A stretch of DNA of 64,000 bases from Andrena cerasifolii (taxonomy: Eukaryota > Arthropoda > Insecta > Hymenoptera > Andrenidae): contig NC_135123.1 in NCBI RefSeq assembly GCF_050908995.1, forward strand, positions 5,890,001 to 5,954,000. The letters run 5' to 3'. The number at the start of each line of letters is the position of its first letter. Within the stretch, counting starts at the first letter, position 1. Of the stretch, positions 24,058-34,599 are shown one piece after another. The notes beneath the pieces are model-generated. The model was not told where the DNA came from and searched no databases. It worked only from the letters and a program-made list of their open reading frames with translations. Made by a program: the position numbers and the translations under genes.

Positions 24058-26231
24058 ACGACTGACGAAGCTGTACCCTTAAGCGAACTTCCCCTCCAAC
24101 CATTTTGATAGTCACCGTCGACCACCGCTTTGCATTCGGATCTCCAGAAATCTTCATCAACCCCTCTCCTTTCCGGATTTATTCGTCACTCACTAGACGC
24201 GGCAACCACCGAATTTCTCAGTGACTTATTACACCAAGTCGAAGGGGCGGGAGAGGAGGGGGTGGAGACCGGATTTTTAGGGTGCACCGACGTCTCATAT
24301 CGGGGACAGATGGCTGGGCCGTTTTACAACCAATAACAGACTCCCTTCGCAGCGACATGTATCCACCACTATCCTCAACCTATGTCCGTCTAGATATATA
24401 TCTGTGCCGCGTATATCCTCGAGTTCGGGGCTGGCGGGCTGCAGAGAAATATCGTTTCAGACTCCTCCATCGTTCTTTCTACACGTATGCGCCGTACAGC
24501 GCATAAAAGCGAACACGAAGGGGAGATATGAAAAGACTGTGCTCCACGCGGGGATATAATTTGTTGCAGAGTCAATGCCACCATCGCGAGGTGGGGGGCG
24601 AGGATAAATAAGCTGAGAGGGGAAGGTGATGAACACGACTGACGTTCCATACGTCCTGTAATCAGAATCAATGTATCGGTCTTCTTTCGAGCTGCTTTAA
24701 TAACTTCTGCAACGTTACCTTGACAAATCACTGCCCTCGCTGATTAAAGTCAAGCGTCCCGTTGATCCTTCGAAGGAAACAGATTAAGAAGATTCATTTG
24801 AAGATTACGCTCGGCGGGAGGATGGAGAACGATAGAAATTTTTGGTGGCCGTTACAAAGGGGGCGGAAACGTAACGTTGAAAGGGCGAAGTCGGCGCGAA
24901 TATTCGACGAGGTAAGAATACGCGGGAACGAAAAATGCTTCAATACCAGCGGAACTTTTCCACGAGCGGGATTAAGTCAGCTTCCTCGTTGAGCTTCTCG
25001 TCTTTCGCCTTGGTACGCAACTGGTAGCATTGCCAGCGCCCCGCTCCGCTACTTGAAGAGCACTTTTCCGGCCCCGCGGAAGTACTATTCCGAAGTGAAA
25101 ATGAAATTTCTGCCGCGGCTAGAGGGCACTACTCTTTCCCCTCCGACATATCCAACGTTGGGGGACTTAATGGTACACTTGTTAAGTGTGCCAGAGACCG
25201 ACCGCGAGAGCGTTGGTCTTACATAGCCTTGTAAATAAGGGAGGTAATTAAAATTTTCTCTACAAAGAGGGTTGATGGTTCCGGGGGGGAAGAATAATAA
25301 TGGAATTGAACGAACGCTGTCTGGGGATCGTCTAAAAATGTCAAACCCCTGTGAAATTGTAATAGGGTAATTATGGGAGATACAGGTCCCACCGTTTTGA
25401 GAACTCTGTTTCGAGAAAAACGCGTTTAAAATGCGTTTTAGTTATGCTCGGCGCTCGGACTATAACTTTGAAAATATATTTTTGAAATGTTATAGAAGCG
25501 ACTTATGGAAAAAATTTTGTTTCTATTTTTCGTTGGATTTATATGGTATTCTCTTTTTAAGGGTGATAAATATTAAAACTTTGATTTTCTTCAATCCCAA
25601 GTAGTAACACAAGATATTCAACTAATAATATGTAGATATCCTTGGAAAACCTTTCGATTGCTAAATTTAGATGCGGTGAAAATTTTGCGCAAGGTGCGGC
25701 AGCTCTCCCATCATTACCCTACTCCTAAAAAGACCCTGCGGACTTGCGTGAATTCATCAGCGTTGAGGCGCTGTAATCCCGTTACATGTAAATATCGACG
25801 GCGAAACGGAGCGAAAAACGTTTCGTCGACGATGTGCGCGACGTCATCCGCCATAATCCTGGCGCGAAGAGCACGGATGGAGGAGCCCTAATAAAATCAC
25901 TCCCCGGGCCCATTATTAATATCGGAATGGACGATTAATGTCCCGTAACGGAGGGGAACAAGAACGAAACGCAGGCGAACAGTATGAAAGGGACGTGGAA
26001 TAATTAAGAATAATTGCATGTAAATAAAATCGGTTGCATGTGATACCATCGCCAGGCTATTCAACGACGCGTATGCGTCCTCATCCGCAGCTTTTTGTGG
26101 CGCTTTTATGTCGCGAACGACGCGATTGATGCAACCGGCATCTATTTGCGCAACAGCTCCCCTTGCGCGGACTCCGCAGCATGGTTCTATCGTAACATAT
26201 GACACTCTTCGACTCTTCGTTTATACGTATG
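24058..26231. other. No gene recognised
   Basis: GC-rich to 25.3 kb, then an AT-rich part (25.35-25.66 kb) with phrases such as GAGAAAAACGCGTTTAAAAT that resemble transposon sequence, but no paired ends were found. No frame shows a domain. Confidence 0.4.
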
Positions 26232-26407
26232 CTTAGTTTACACCTAACCCAGATCTAACCCAGTGGGCTCACTGGGCCGAGCTCTTGCCCAGTCTGAACG
26301 CATATTCCAGTACTCGGCCGAGTAATCCGCCGGGGAAGATTTTCACTCGGCCGAGTGGCAGACCGATGACACGGCCGAGTCACTCGTGAGGTGTACACCC
26401 AACTTAA
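26232..26407. mobile_element. Short element with GGCCGAGT repeats
   Basis: CTTAGTTTACACCTAACCC at 26232 is partly mirrored by GAGGTGTACACCCAACTTAAG at 26389-26407. The interior repeats GGCCGAGT and its variants at least five times. It abuts the element at 26404 and uses the same GGCCGAG vocabulary, so it is probably a related or derived copy. Confidence 0.5.
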
Positions 26408-26819
26408 GCCTAGTTTACATTAATCAAGTAAACGGTACAGTAGAGTGGCGAGTGTGAAAAAGCATATCCAACTCGACTAGTGTAAACAGTTGGTCGAGTA
26501 AAAAGTCGGGTAAACGGGCGAGTATTAGCCGAGTCGAGTGTTAGAGCGACAGGCATAGTAGCTAGGCCGAGCATTGGGCTGAGTTCACTAGGCCGAGTTA
26601 CTTGACTAATCTAAACAAGGCTAAAATGCCAAAAATTCAATATTACTTCCAACTTTAATTGTGGCGGAATTGCATCCCTCGCGTGTGTGTCCTTGTTGAG
26701 AAGAGAAAGTTAAAACGCTACACTATCGAGGCCAGGAAGGGTCGTCAGCCTATTGTCATGTTTATGTAGAGGACACGCGTCTGTTTATCGTCAGTCCAAG
26801 CGTAGGGCTGTAGCTCACA

Positions 26820-27226
26820 GGAGACCGCACAGGTTATGCAATCGGTTCTGGAATGAGACTGGGTGGACATTGTAGAGCACACCTAGTGTTACAAAACCGT
26901 AAAGGGTTTTTGTACAATGGGCCTTCGTTTTCGAGAAATTTGAGTTCAAAGTTTTGCGCGACAGTAGTATTTCAGTTGTGCAAACATTCTTAGGAAGCAA
27001 CGGTCGTAGCTGCGATATTAACAAGGAGACCGCACAGGTTATGCAATCGGTTCTGGAATGAGACTGGGTGGACATTGTAGAGCACACCTAGTGTTACAAA
27101 ACCGTAAAGGGTTTTTGTACAATGGGCCTTCGTTTTCGAGAAATTTGAGTTCAAAGTTTTGCGCGACAGTAGTATTTCAGTTGTGCAAACATTCTTAGGA
27201 AGCAACGGTCGTAGCTGCGATATTAA
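26820..27226. repeat. 205-bp direct tandem duplication, two near-identical copies
   Basis: The unit starting GGAGACCGCACAGGTTATGC at 26820 restarts at 27025, and both copies run through CGGTCGTAGCTGCGATATTA. I see no differences over about 200 bp apart from the 3-bp junction ACA before the second copy. The near-identity indicates a recent event compared with the diverged elements around it. Confidence 0.96.
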
Positions 27227-27290
27227 GATGTTTGGCTACGGTGCTGGAGGTCTTCTGTTCGATTCCTGGTGCGCGCTTGTTTTTTTTTCT
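27225..27290 (+). other. tRNA-like / pol III-like segment (possible SINE head)
   Basis: TGGCTACGGTGCTGG resembles a degenerate A box, and 30 bases later GTTCGATTCC fits the B-box consensus GWTCRANNC. A run of T (27280-27288) that could terminate pol III follows. It does not fold as a tRNA: the T-stem does not pair and no anticodon arm is visible. At best it is a tRNA-derived SINE remnant. Confidence 0.3.
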
Positions 27291-27440
27291 TTTTCTTTTT
27301 CTTACCGTAGTAATGTAATGGCTGCACCTAAAATCGTGTAAATACCTACAGAAAAATCGAGGGCGAGTCGAGTACTGGGCCGAGCACTGGGCTCAGTTCA
27401 CTAGGCCTAGTTACTTGACTAATGTGAGACTAGGCTTTAA

Positions 27441-28220
27441 GGCCTCTACGTCATTGCTCCGCGAAACCGAAAACTTCGAAACTGCTCGGTAACGAAATTG
27501 GACGAGCACTTCCCTCCCGGTAGATCCTCATTTTTATTGCAGTGGAAGTTCTGGAGAGTCATTGTCGCGGGTAACAATGAATCTTAACGTAATCCCGTTG
27601 CGCATTAAAGGGTGCCCGGGCTCCTTCGAGCAAAATGGAGTTTCCCCTGTCATAATGGGATTGTCTCGCACGTGTCGCTACCCTCATTCGCGCGCTGAGA
27701 TCCGCGGCGCCTGAAAATTTTTTCCCCCCCAGATATTCCGAAGCGCCGAGCCGCGAAACGCGTCTGGCCCACGGAGCACCGGCCTTTTGGAAACTTATTA
27801 ACCGCGTATTCTTTATGAGGCCGGGGGGCTTCGTTACCGTGTGGAAAGCCGCGGCGAAAGCGGAACCGGGGCGGTTTATTCTATAAATTTGAATGAAAAG
27901 CAACAATCGCGCGGCTCTGTTATCCCGGCGGAACAAATAAATGTGCGTTGGCCTGGTTTCTGGGAAAGGCAGGCAAGATTGGCGAGCTACCGCTTGATAA
28001 TAGGTACGCTTTTCACCCCTGTTTCCTGCGATTCGCGGATCGATAATTCGCCACGCTCGCCGGGCATTGTGTTCATTTTCGCCGGGGGAAATGGTGGACG
28101 TTGAAGTCGGTAGCGAACGTCCATCTGCTTAATCTTAGGGTGTAATAGAATTCCTTAACCTCTGTGGCAGGATTTCTGTTGCGCGTATCGATAGAGATTC
28201 TATAAGTACACCGCCCAGAT
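27441..28220. other. No gene recognised
   Basis: GC-rich DNA with overlapping open frames on both strands (27559-27936 minus, 27841-28104 plus) and no recognisable protein. Confidence 0.4.
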
Positions 28221-28508
28221 TTAACCCTTAACTGGTATACTGTTTTCGGCAAACGTGACTGGTATACTGGGATCGTGGCTGACCCCAAATAAAAAAGGGC
28301 ACAGAAATTTGTAAAGTCGACACTAGAGCAACCACTATGAATATTTTCTTCTTAGGTAATGTGGAAAATAATAGGAGCGTAGAAAGTTAAACTATTATTA
28401 TAAAATTAATTAGAAATTCAGTTTACCAACTTAGACAACCGAAAATTGTACATCGAACTTTGGGTGCTTGGGGTCACGAGCGACCCCCGGATACCAGTTA
28501 AGGGTTAA
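28221..28508. mobile_element. 288-bp TTAA element (TTAACCCTTAACTGGTATAC ends)
   Basis: Starts TTAACCCTTAACTGGTATAC and ends GGATACCAGTTAAGGGTTAA, a near-perfect terminal inverted repeat with TTAA at both ends. A second internal ACTGGTATAC occurs at 28259. GGTCACGAGCGACCCC near the right end mirrors TGGCTGACCCC near the left. It shares TTAACCC termini and length class with the element at 18594. Confidence 0.87.
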
Positions 28509-29134
28509 GGAGGGACTCGCCTGTAACAGCCCCCGAAATTTATGATTTTTGGGGGGAAAAGCTATGTTATTATTGCATTAAACTCTTTTGGGATATAAGG
28601 AGGCATCTTGGAACTTGCAGAAAATGTTTTTTTTATGTCGATCCTTTTTATTATTTATTAATTATTGTGAACCTCTTGGACGATGTTGGCGGCAGGTGTT
28701 GCACCTGTCACAGACATGTGATTGCAAAAAGAAGAAAATATTCTGAAAGTTAAATAATTTACGCTGAAACTGGACCTAAAATTTTAATTTTAGTTTTTAT
28801 TTATAATACTGTTTTCGTCGATATAAAGAATAATATGAAAAATTTGTCTAAGGAAAAAACTTACTTTTTCTTTCAAACGCTATAACTCTTTCAATTTTTC
28901 TCTTTATTTTTTTGCGATCAGATGACTGTGATAGGTGCGAAGAGGTGGACAATATTCCACAATAATTAATAAATAATAAAAAGGATCGACGTACAAAAAA
29001 TATTTTCTGCTAGTTTAAAGATGCCTCATTATATCCCAAAAGAGTTTAATCCAATTTGACAAACAGTTTCTTCAAAAAAAAAATCTTAAATACCAGTTAC
29101 TTTGGGGGCAGTTAGGCAAGAATCCCTTCCGTAA
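28505..29134. mobile_element. TTAA foldback element, family G, copy 2
   Basis: Starts TTAAGGAGGGACTCGCCTGT then AACAGCCCCC, sharing its TTAA with the preceding element, and ends GGGGGCAGTTAGGCAAGAAT then CCCTTCC. The arms match family G copy 1 closely (TTAAACTCTTTTGGGATATA, CTTGGAACTTGCAGAAAATG, GATGTTGGCGGCAGGTG). The right arm lacks a segment present in the left arm near GATAGGTGCGAAGAGG, so it is internally deleted. The right-hand TTAA has decayed to GTAA. Confidence 0.82.
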
Positions 29135-29485
29135 TTGTTACAGCCGGTACAGTGGTGTTGGAAGAAGCAGAATTCTAAAAGATTTGATCGATCCCTTTGA
29201 AATATTCGACCGTCCGGAACTTCGAAGGAAGCGGTGATCGGTTTGGGTTACATGGTGAATAAATGAACGGGGCAAGTGGAGCCCCGTTCCGGGGAGTGAA
29301 AAGTACAGGAATGTCCCTTCGACGTTAACATTTCCGTGACATTTGACAATGGTCGCGAGAGCCTCTATTTCGCTTCTACGCTGGCGGCGCGGTGATGAAT
29401 ATTTGATATTATATGTCCCATTGCTATGGCGACATTAGACCTTTCGCCCGAGATAGTGACCTTAAAGCAGAGGAGCGTAAAAATG
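29135..29485. other. No gene recognised
   Basis: Short spacer between the family G element and the reverse transcriptase fragment, with no feature seen. Confidence 0.4.
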
Positions 29486-29733
29486 TTAGACAGAAATATA
29501 GAGTCTCATATATGCGATCTTACGATCATGATTATAGTCCTGCCTTACAGACGATAAAGGCTTACCTCTCTAACGTATCGTCGAGTTTGTTCTGATCTGC
29601 TCTTCCTCTATAAGGTAATTCACGGTCATATTAATTGTCCTGAGCTTGTTGCATTGATTTGTTTTATCTTATTTTTATCTTTCTATGTAGTAATGGTAAT
29701 AATTTTGTATCTCTGTACACTAAAGGGTTTCCC

Positions 29734-29736
<3 letters not shown>
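29486..29736 (+). pseudogene. Non-LTR retrotransposon fragment, C-terminal to the RT domain
   Basis: In two frames one can read VRQKYRVSYMRSYDHDYSPA followed, after a frameshift near 29550, by LTSLTYRRVCSDLLFLYKVI and HGHINCPELVALICF. The pattern (K/R)..L.SL..RR...DL.FLYK...G.I.CPEL is the conserved thumb/C-terminal region of CR1/Jockey-like non-LTR reverse transcriptases. The catalytic RT core, the endonuclease and the ends are absent, so this is a dead fragment. A TAA microsatellite follows directly. Confidence 0.72.
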
Positions 29737-29779
<43 letters not shown>

Positions 29780-29780
29780 T
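29735..29780. repeat. (TAA)n microsatellite, about 15 units
   Basis: An uninterrupted run of ATA/TAA triplets. It lies right behind a non-LTR retrotransposon fragment, where such elements often have simple 3' repeats. Confidence 0.95.
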
Positions 29781-31148
29781 TCAACATCTCCGTTTTACCT
29801 TCTTCAATTATAGCTTTCAAGTCTCACGCTTAATCCCATACTTTCATTGCGTCTTATCACGAACAATTCTTATATCATCACTGTCATTTCCATTCGCTGC
29901 GTTCCTCCCCCGCATCTAGAACATTTCACGTCCGCGTCGCTCCTCTTCGCGCAGTTCACAAGATTGTTTCCAGCTTGCAAATATTTTCCCGCCAAGTCGC
30001 CTCGGAAGTACCGCTCCCCCTTTCGCTCGCGAAACGCCCGGAATGCTGCGCTACCGATTGCTCGCCAGCGTTTTAGGAAGTTACACCAGAGACCCGCTGT
30101 CCTCTAAGTAGACGGCATTAAGACGTCAGCTTAAAGAGACGCGCTTGTGTACATGGCTAATACAATGTAGCGCCCATTCCGGGAACGAGTGGCCCAGCGA
30201 ACCGGTGAGCTCGAGCACGAAGAAAGTGGAAAATTCGTTGCGTCGTTGAAATTTAATTAAACGACGGGGACAATTACCGCTCTATCGAGAGGAACTGACG
30301 CGACTTCCGTTTGATTAAACCCTGAACGCGAGAGTTCATGAAGCTCCTTCGGCGAGCATTGGTGTTGCCCCGGCGATAGAGGAAACGATTCCGACGAGTG
30401 GGATATTTTGTCGATGCTTGGGAAACTGAAATTCCTGGGAATTCGGAAAATTAGATCCACGGGATCGAGGAGGTAATTGGTTTGCACGTGTCCGACGTCT
30501 CAGCGAGCCGCGCGCTCGTCATCGATTATCCGGAATCCGAAACGATCATCGTCGGATCGTGCCTTCTGGAAAACCTGATTCGATGCCCCCTTGCGCGAAA
30601 TCGATCTCGCAGCGCCCCGGACAGTGGTCACCATGGCGAAATTTGCATAGTTATGCAGGCTATGCGCACCCCCGGACGCCGTTCCCGGCAGCAGAATTTC
30701 GGGAATGTCACTAATTCGCCAAACGGAGTGAGACCTGACCGCGTGGCTGCCTGCGTCAATGGCATCGCTGATAAATAATTGTATTTATCGCGGCGCATCT
30801 TAAGCGCGGTTTACTGCGATGATGAATCAAGTGTGCCCTCGGACCTGTGAGTTATCGCGGAGGAGAATTGTTATGGAGCACCCTTGGATCCATGAATTAT
30901 TCCAGAAGAAGCTACGATAGGGCGAATCGGTATCCATCAATGTTGGGGTACGAAAAAATGACGACCCAGCTGCTTCTGCTTATAGGTTATCGGGGAAATT
31001 ATGTACAAATGTACATCGGTTTTGTCGGGTATCATGAAGAGAGGAGGATTAAATCGAGGAGCACTTGGGTCGCCGAATTACTAGGAGGGAAATTCTTGTA
31101 GCTCCAGATGGAACGTGTGAAAGGGAAATGAACGCGTATTTTGTATAA
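29781..31148. other. No gene recognised
   Basis: Mostly GC-rich single-copy-looking DNA with no recognisable protein. The stretch just after the microsatellite (29781-29900) may still belong to the retrotransposon remnant, but I could not recognise its reading frame. Confidence 0.4.
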
Positions 31149-31970
31149 TATTATAAGTTCAAACATGGGGACTACAGTAGTATTATTGACTACTTAAATT
31201 ATAGAAGTTGGGATGTTTTGCTCGCACATACTAACGTTGACGATTCTACGAAACTTTTGTACGACCTTTATTTTGCTATCGAAAACTTTATTCCTAAAAT
31301 TTATTATAACCGTTCGGCTTTTCCTAAATGGTTTTCTCGCACCTTAATTGGACTGGTTCGTAAAAAGAAACAGGCTCATAGAGCCTTTAAAAAGAGCTCT
31401 CAACTGTCTGACTACTTGACTTTTGTCAACTTGCGAGCCGAATGTAAGAGAATTGCTAAACATTGTTACTACTATTACGTACGCAAAGTGAGCTATCGGT
31501 TCGGATTAATAACATTAAACCCTTTTGGAGTTTCATAAATTCTAAGCGCAAACGTCTGGCTTGCCATGTAACATGTTTTACAAAGAAAATGTGGTCTCCG
31601 AAACGCTTTAATCCAGAAATCATGCTTGAGAGAGTGCAACATAAATTTCTCAGATTTTGTTCATATAAGCTAAAGAACCCTATGTTAATATTCGATCATG
31701 ATTACTCTACAATATTAAACACAGTCAACCTCGAAACATTAGCCGCACGTAGAAGAATATCCGACCATTTCTTTATTTTTAATTTAACCAATAACCATAT
31801 CGGTTGTTCCTCTCTTCTTATACAAATCAATTTCTACGCACCTGAACGCGCATTGAGATCTAGAGCAGGACTACAATCACTTAAATCCAGATCTACATAT
31901 GGATTAATTAATCCATTAAATTGAATTATTGCTGACTCTAGTACTCTCTATAATAGTATTGATTTCTTTA
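31149..31970 (+). pseudogene. CR1/Jockey-like non-LTR retrotransposon with the RT core deleted
   Basis: The first part reads YKFKHGDYSSIIDYLNYRSW then DVLLAHTNVDDSTKLLYDLY and KWFSRTLIGLVRKKKQAHR, the typical linker between endonuclease and RT. Near 31485 the frame shifts to RINNIKPFWSFINSKRK. From about 31585 it reads KMWSPKRFNPEIMLERVQHK and FLRFCSYKL, and then the C-terminal DHDYST.., LETLAARRRISDHFF region. About 400 residues holding the RT catalytic core are therefore missing between INSKRK and KMWSP. A TGA interrupts the C-terminus at 31922. The tail is cut by the palindromic element at 31968 and resumes at 32701. Confidence 0.83.
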
Positions 31971-32700
31971 AGGGGTTATGCCTAGTCAGGCGGCCGAAAA
32001 GAGGCGAGTATTTGTGAATTTTTTTTTAAGAAGCGGAAGCGTATATTTTTATAAAACTTTTTCCGCTTAAAAGAGTAACATTTAAAGAACATTTGGTAAT
32101 TTTTTCGTAGAAAAATATTTACGTTTATAATAAAATAAAAAGCGACATCCAAGAAGCATTTTTAAAAATTTGGTTTTGCGGTGAGCACTGTCATTCGGAA
32201 CCAGATTATCTAAAATCAAAAAACAAAAAACATTTCGTTAGTATATTAATGTATCCTCAGGTTGACGGAGAGAATTTTCCGAAATATTAATTTAAAACAA
32301 AATGGTGGCTATTTAAAGTTGATTTTTGCACGAAAAATCAAGATTTCAACTTTAGATAGCCGCCATTTCGTTTTAAATTAATATTTCGGAAAATTCTCTC
32401 CGTTAACCTGAGGACACATTAATATACTAACGAAATCTTTTTTGTTTTTTGATTTTAGATAATCTGCTTCCGAATGGCAATGCTCACCGCAAAACCAAAT
32501 TTTTAAAAATGCTTCTTGGATGTCGCTTGTTATTTTATTATAAACGTAAATATTTTTCTACGAAAAAATTACCAAATGTTCTTTAAACGTTGCTCTTTTA
32601 AACGCAAAAGGTTTTGTAAAATTATACGCTTCCGCTTCTTCAAAAAAAAATCACAAATATTCGCCTCTTTTCGGCCGCCTGACTAGGCATAACCCCTTAA
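31968..32700. mobile_element. TTAA foldback element, family B, complete copy
   Basis: A 733-bp almost perfect palindrome with TTAA at 31968-31971 and 32697-32700. It starts TTAAGGGGTTATGCCTAGTC then AGGCGGCCGAAAAGAGG and ends with the exact complement CGGCCGCCTGACTAGGCATA then ACCCCTTAA. The arms meet around 32333 at the core AAAATGGTGGCTATTTAAAG and its complement TTTAGATAGCCGCCATTTCG. It is inserted into the non-LTR fragment, so it is the younger insertion. No coding capacity. Confidence 0.95.
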
Positions 32701-32880
32701 TGGATCTGCACACACCTTTAAAACACAGTTACGTAGGATTATCGGATAACGTCTTATCCAGTGTACCATGTAATTTAGCATGTCTATCTTTCGTTATATT
32801 AGGTAAAGTTCTTTTTCCTTTGCAAACATTTATGCAAAGAGGGCTTCGGTCCGTTTATAAATAAATAAGTAAATAAATTA
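32701..32880 (+). mobile_element. 3' end of the interrupted non-LTR retrotransposon
   Basis: Resumes after the palindrome and ends with an ATAAATAAATAAGTAAATAA tail (about 32857-32878), the kind of simple-repeat 3' end common in CR1-like elements. It is assigned to the 31149 fragment by position and orientation, not by a recognised protein motif. Confidence 0.5.
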
Positions 32881-34340
32881 TGTATTATGATCCCGTTCAT
32901 TGTCCAAGTACGAAGCTAGATATTACGTATACAGTTCGGAATTGCAGACGACGCATCGGTTTCCCTCGGAGGTAGGCCAGGCACTATTTTCCCTGTGCGA
33001 GATGCAACAAGGTTTTCGAAAAGTGGGGAAAGTGGGACGGATCCATGAATAATAGAAGCAAATGAATATTCGAGTAGCGGAGGAATATTCGTAGCAGGGA
33101 TGCATGAAATAAGGTGAATACCTCCGAATGGTCCCGAGAATCTGCTGAACGGGGCAGGATATCTAATTCGACAGGGCACTACGTTCATCCGCCAGGGAAA
33201 CTTTCCACGGAACAATAACGTTTTTGTAGCCAGCCGTATCCCTCCCCCCTGCTGCGAAATAAAAATGCATTGCTTTTACGAGGCACGTGAAATTCGTATG
33301 AACGAATTACGAAAGGAGAGGCATCGTCACTGTGCAGCTAGAAGTTCGTAGACATTTTATCCACAGTTTCTCCCTTCTGACTATGCAAATCGAGTCTTCC
33401 AGAGCTTCCAATACAGGCAGTCTTCCTCTATTTGCAGGAATCACTTGACGCTAGGCTTCGCTGCTAAAAGAAACAACAAGGGCAAGGGTGAATTTGTTCC
33501 CGCTTCAGTAGTACAGATATATATACACGGTTCAGCCAGCTTGCATTTCCTCGTCTTCCTCATAATTCGCTGCGGAAATAAAGAAATCTGCGCGTTATTG
33601 GGTCAGGTATCAAGAATACTTCGCGGGGATAATACTCTGAATTCCAGCCTCCGACTCCACCGTTCGCAGTGGCTGATCTCGGGATAATGCATCCTTAATT
33701 CTCGTCGAAAGCGGTATTTGTCGCGTCGTTATCTCCCCCGTCGCGAAATCCTTCGGGGATGCCGTGGGAGACGGTATATTTAAAAATCCACTGCTCATCC
33801 GGTTATGCTCCCTCCCGTCCGACTTAAAGGGCCTTCCTCCGCTGGGGCCGCGGCGAGCCTTAAGTCAGCACGCTCGTATTCAGCGCGAAGTGATAAAGAT
33901 GGAAAGTGGCCTCGGCATTTGCATGTTTATTCCACTTCTTTAATTCTGGCCTCGGCTGGGAGAGTCGCTTGCGCCGTTTCCATCCGGAAAATATATACGA
34001 AAGCAGGGAAAGCTGGTCTCGTTCCGCGGGCCCAGGGCCACCGCGCTCTGGCGCTGTTGTTTTACCTGCTCCGCTTCTGGCGCGAGATTCCCGGCGCATT
34101 GCAGCGCTTTCTTACGCGTGAAAATTAGCAAGCAACAGCTTGCGCGAGGGTGGAGGGGGCGTGGATAATATAATGCGTCCCGAGAATGGTAACGAAGGGT
34201 GTTCCGTTGAATTGTCGCGTGTTGGCGGCTCTGGGATGGACAATTCTGAGGGATCAAAGGTGTGGGACCCTGCGGTTGATCTTGAAATCGTAGAACGTGT
34301 AGGTATTAATAGAGTTGGGAGATTTCTTATTCTATTATAA
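32881..34340. other. No gene recognised
   Basis: Mixed DNA, GC-rich at 33.8-34.1 kb, with no recognisable coding sequence. Confidence 0.4.
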
Positions 34341-34345
34341 GTTAA

Positions 34346-34557
34346 GTGCAGGTAGTAAGGCCCACCTAAGGATCTATAATTTTTAAAAAAATTTTTTTTA
34401 CATATTTTTGAAAACTTTTTTTTTATACAAATGTATGGACATTAAACTGTAATATTTGTAACAACGTATGAACGCAACAAACACGAAAATTAATAGGTTT
34501 TTAAAAACCTTGTAAACGGAATTTGTTTCGTGTAGTGCAGGTAATAAGGCCCACCTA
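34346..34557. repeat. Two direct copies of GTGCAGGTARTAAGGCCCACCTA
   Basis: The phrase GCAGGTAGTAAGGCCCACCT near 34349 and GCAGGTAATAAGGCCCACCT near 34539 lie about 190 bp apart in the same orientation, with AT-rich DNA between. They sit upstream of the pogo-like relic and could be an old terminal or subterminal repeat of that or another transposon. Confidence 0.7.
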
Positions 34558-34599
34558 TTTCGTATGTACAATCCTTCTTTTTATGGCCGTGTGGAGTAA

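Larger units (their letters stand above)
26404..27440. mobile_element. TTAA element with AGCCTAGTTTACATTARTCAAGTAA-type ends and duplicated cargo
   Basis: TTAA at 26404-26407 is followed by GCCTAGTTTACATTAATCAA. The right end AGTTACTTGACTAATGTGAG then ACTAGGCTTTAA (TTAA 27437-27440) is the inverted match. A second right-end-like sequence occurs at about 26540-26626 (CTTGACTAATCTAAACAAGG then CTAAAA), so 26404-26626 alone could be a complete 220-bp miniature element. Between the two right ends lie a 205-bp tandem duplication and a tRNA-like segment. GGCCGAG words are repeated at both ends. No transposase is encoded. Confidence 0.65.

Noticed and set aside
26820..27226. CRISPR-like or satellite array
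   Set aside because: Only two long contiguous units with no spacers, and the surroundings are clearly eukaryotic; it is a simple tandem duplication.
26805..27275. Possible tRNA gene combining TAGCTCACAGG (A-box-like, near 26811) with GTTCGATTCC
   Set aside because: The two boxes are about 450 bp apart, and the local segment around GTTCGATTCC has no pairing T-stem or anticodon arm.
29659..29919. Open frame with a poly-Asn run
   Set aside because: The Asn run is a translation of the TAA/ATA microsatellite; the upstream part belongs to a decayed non-LTR fragment in other frames.
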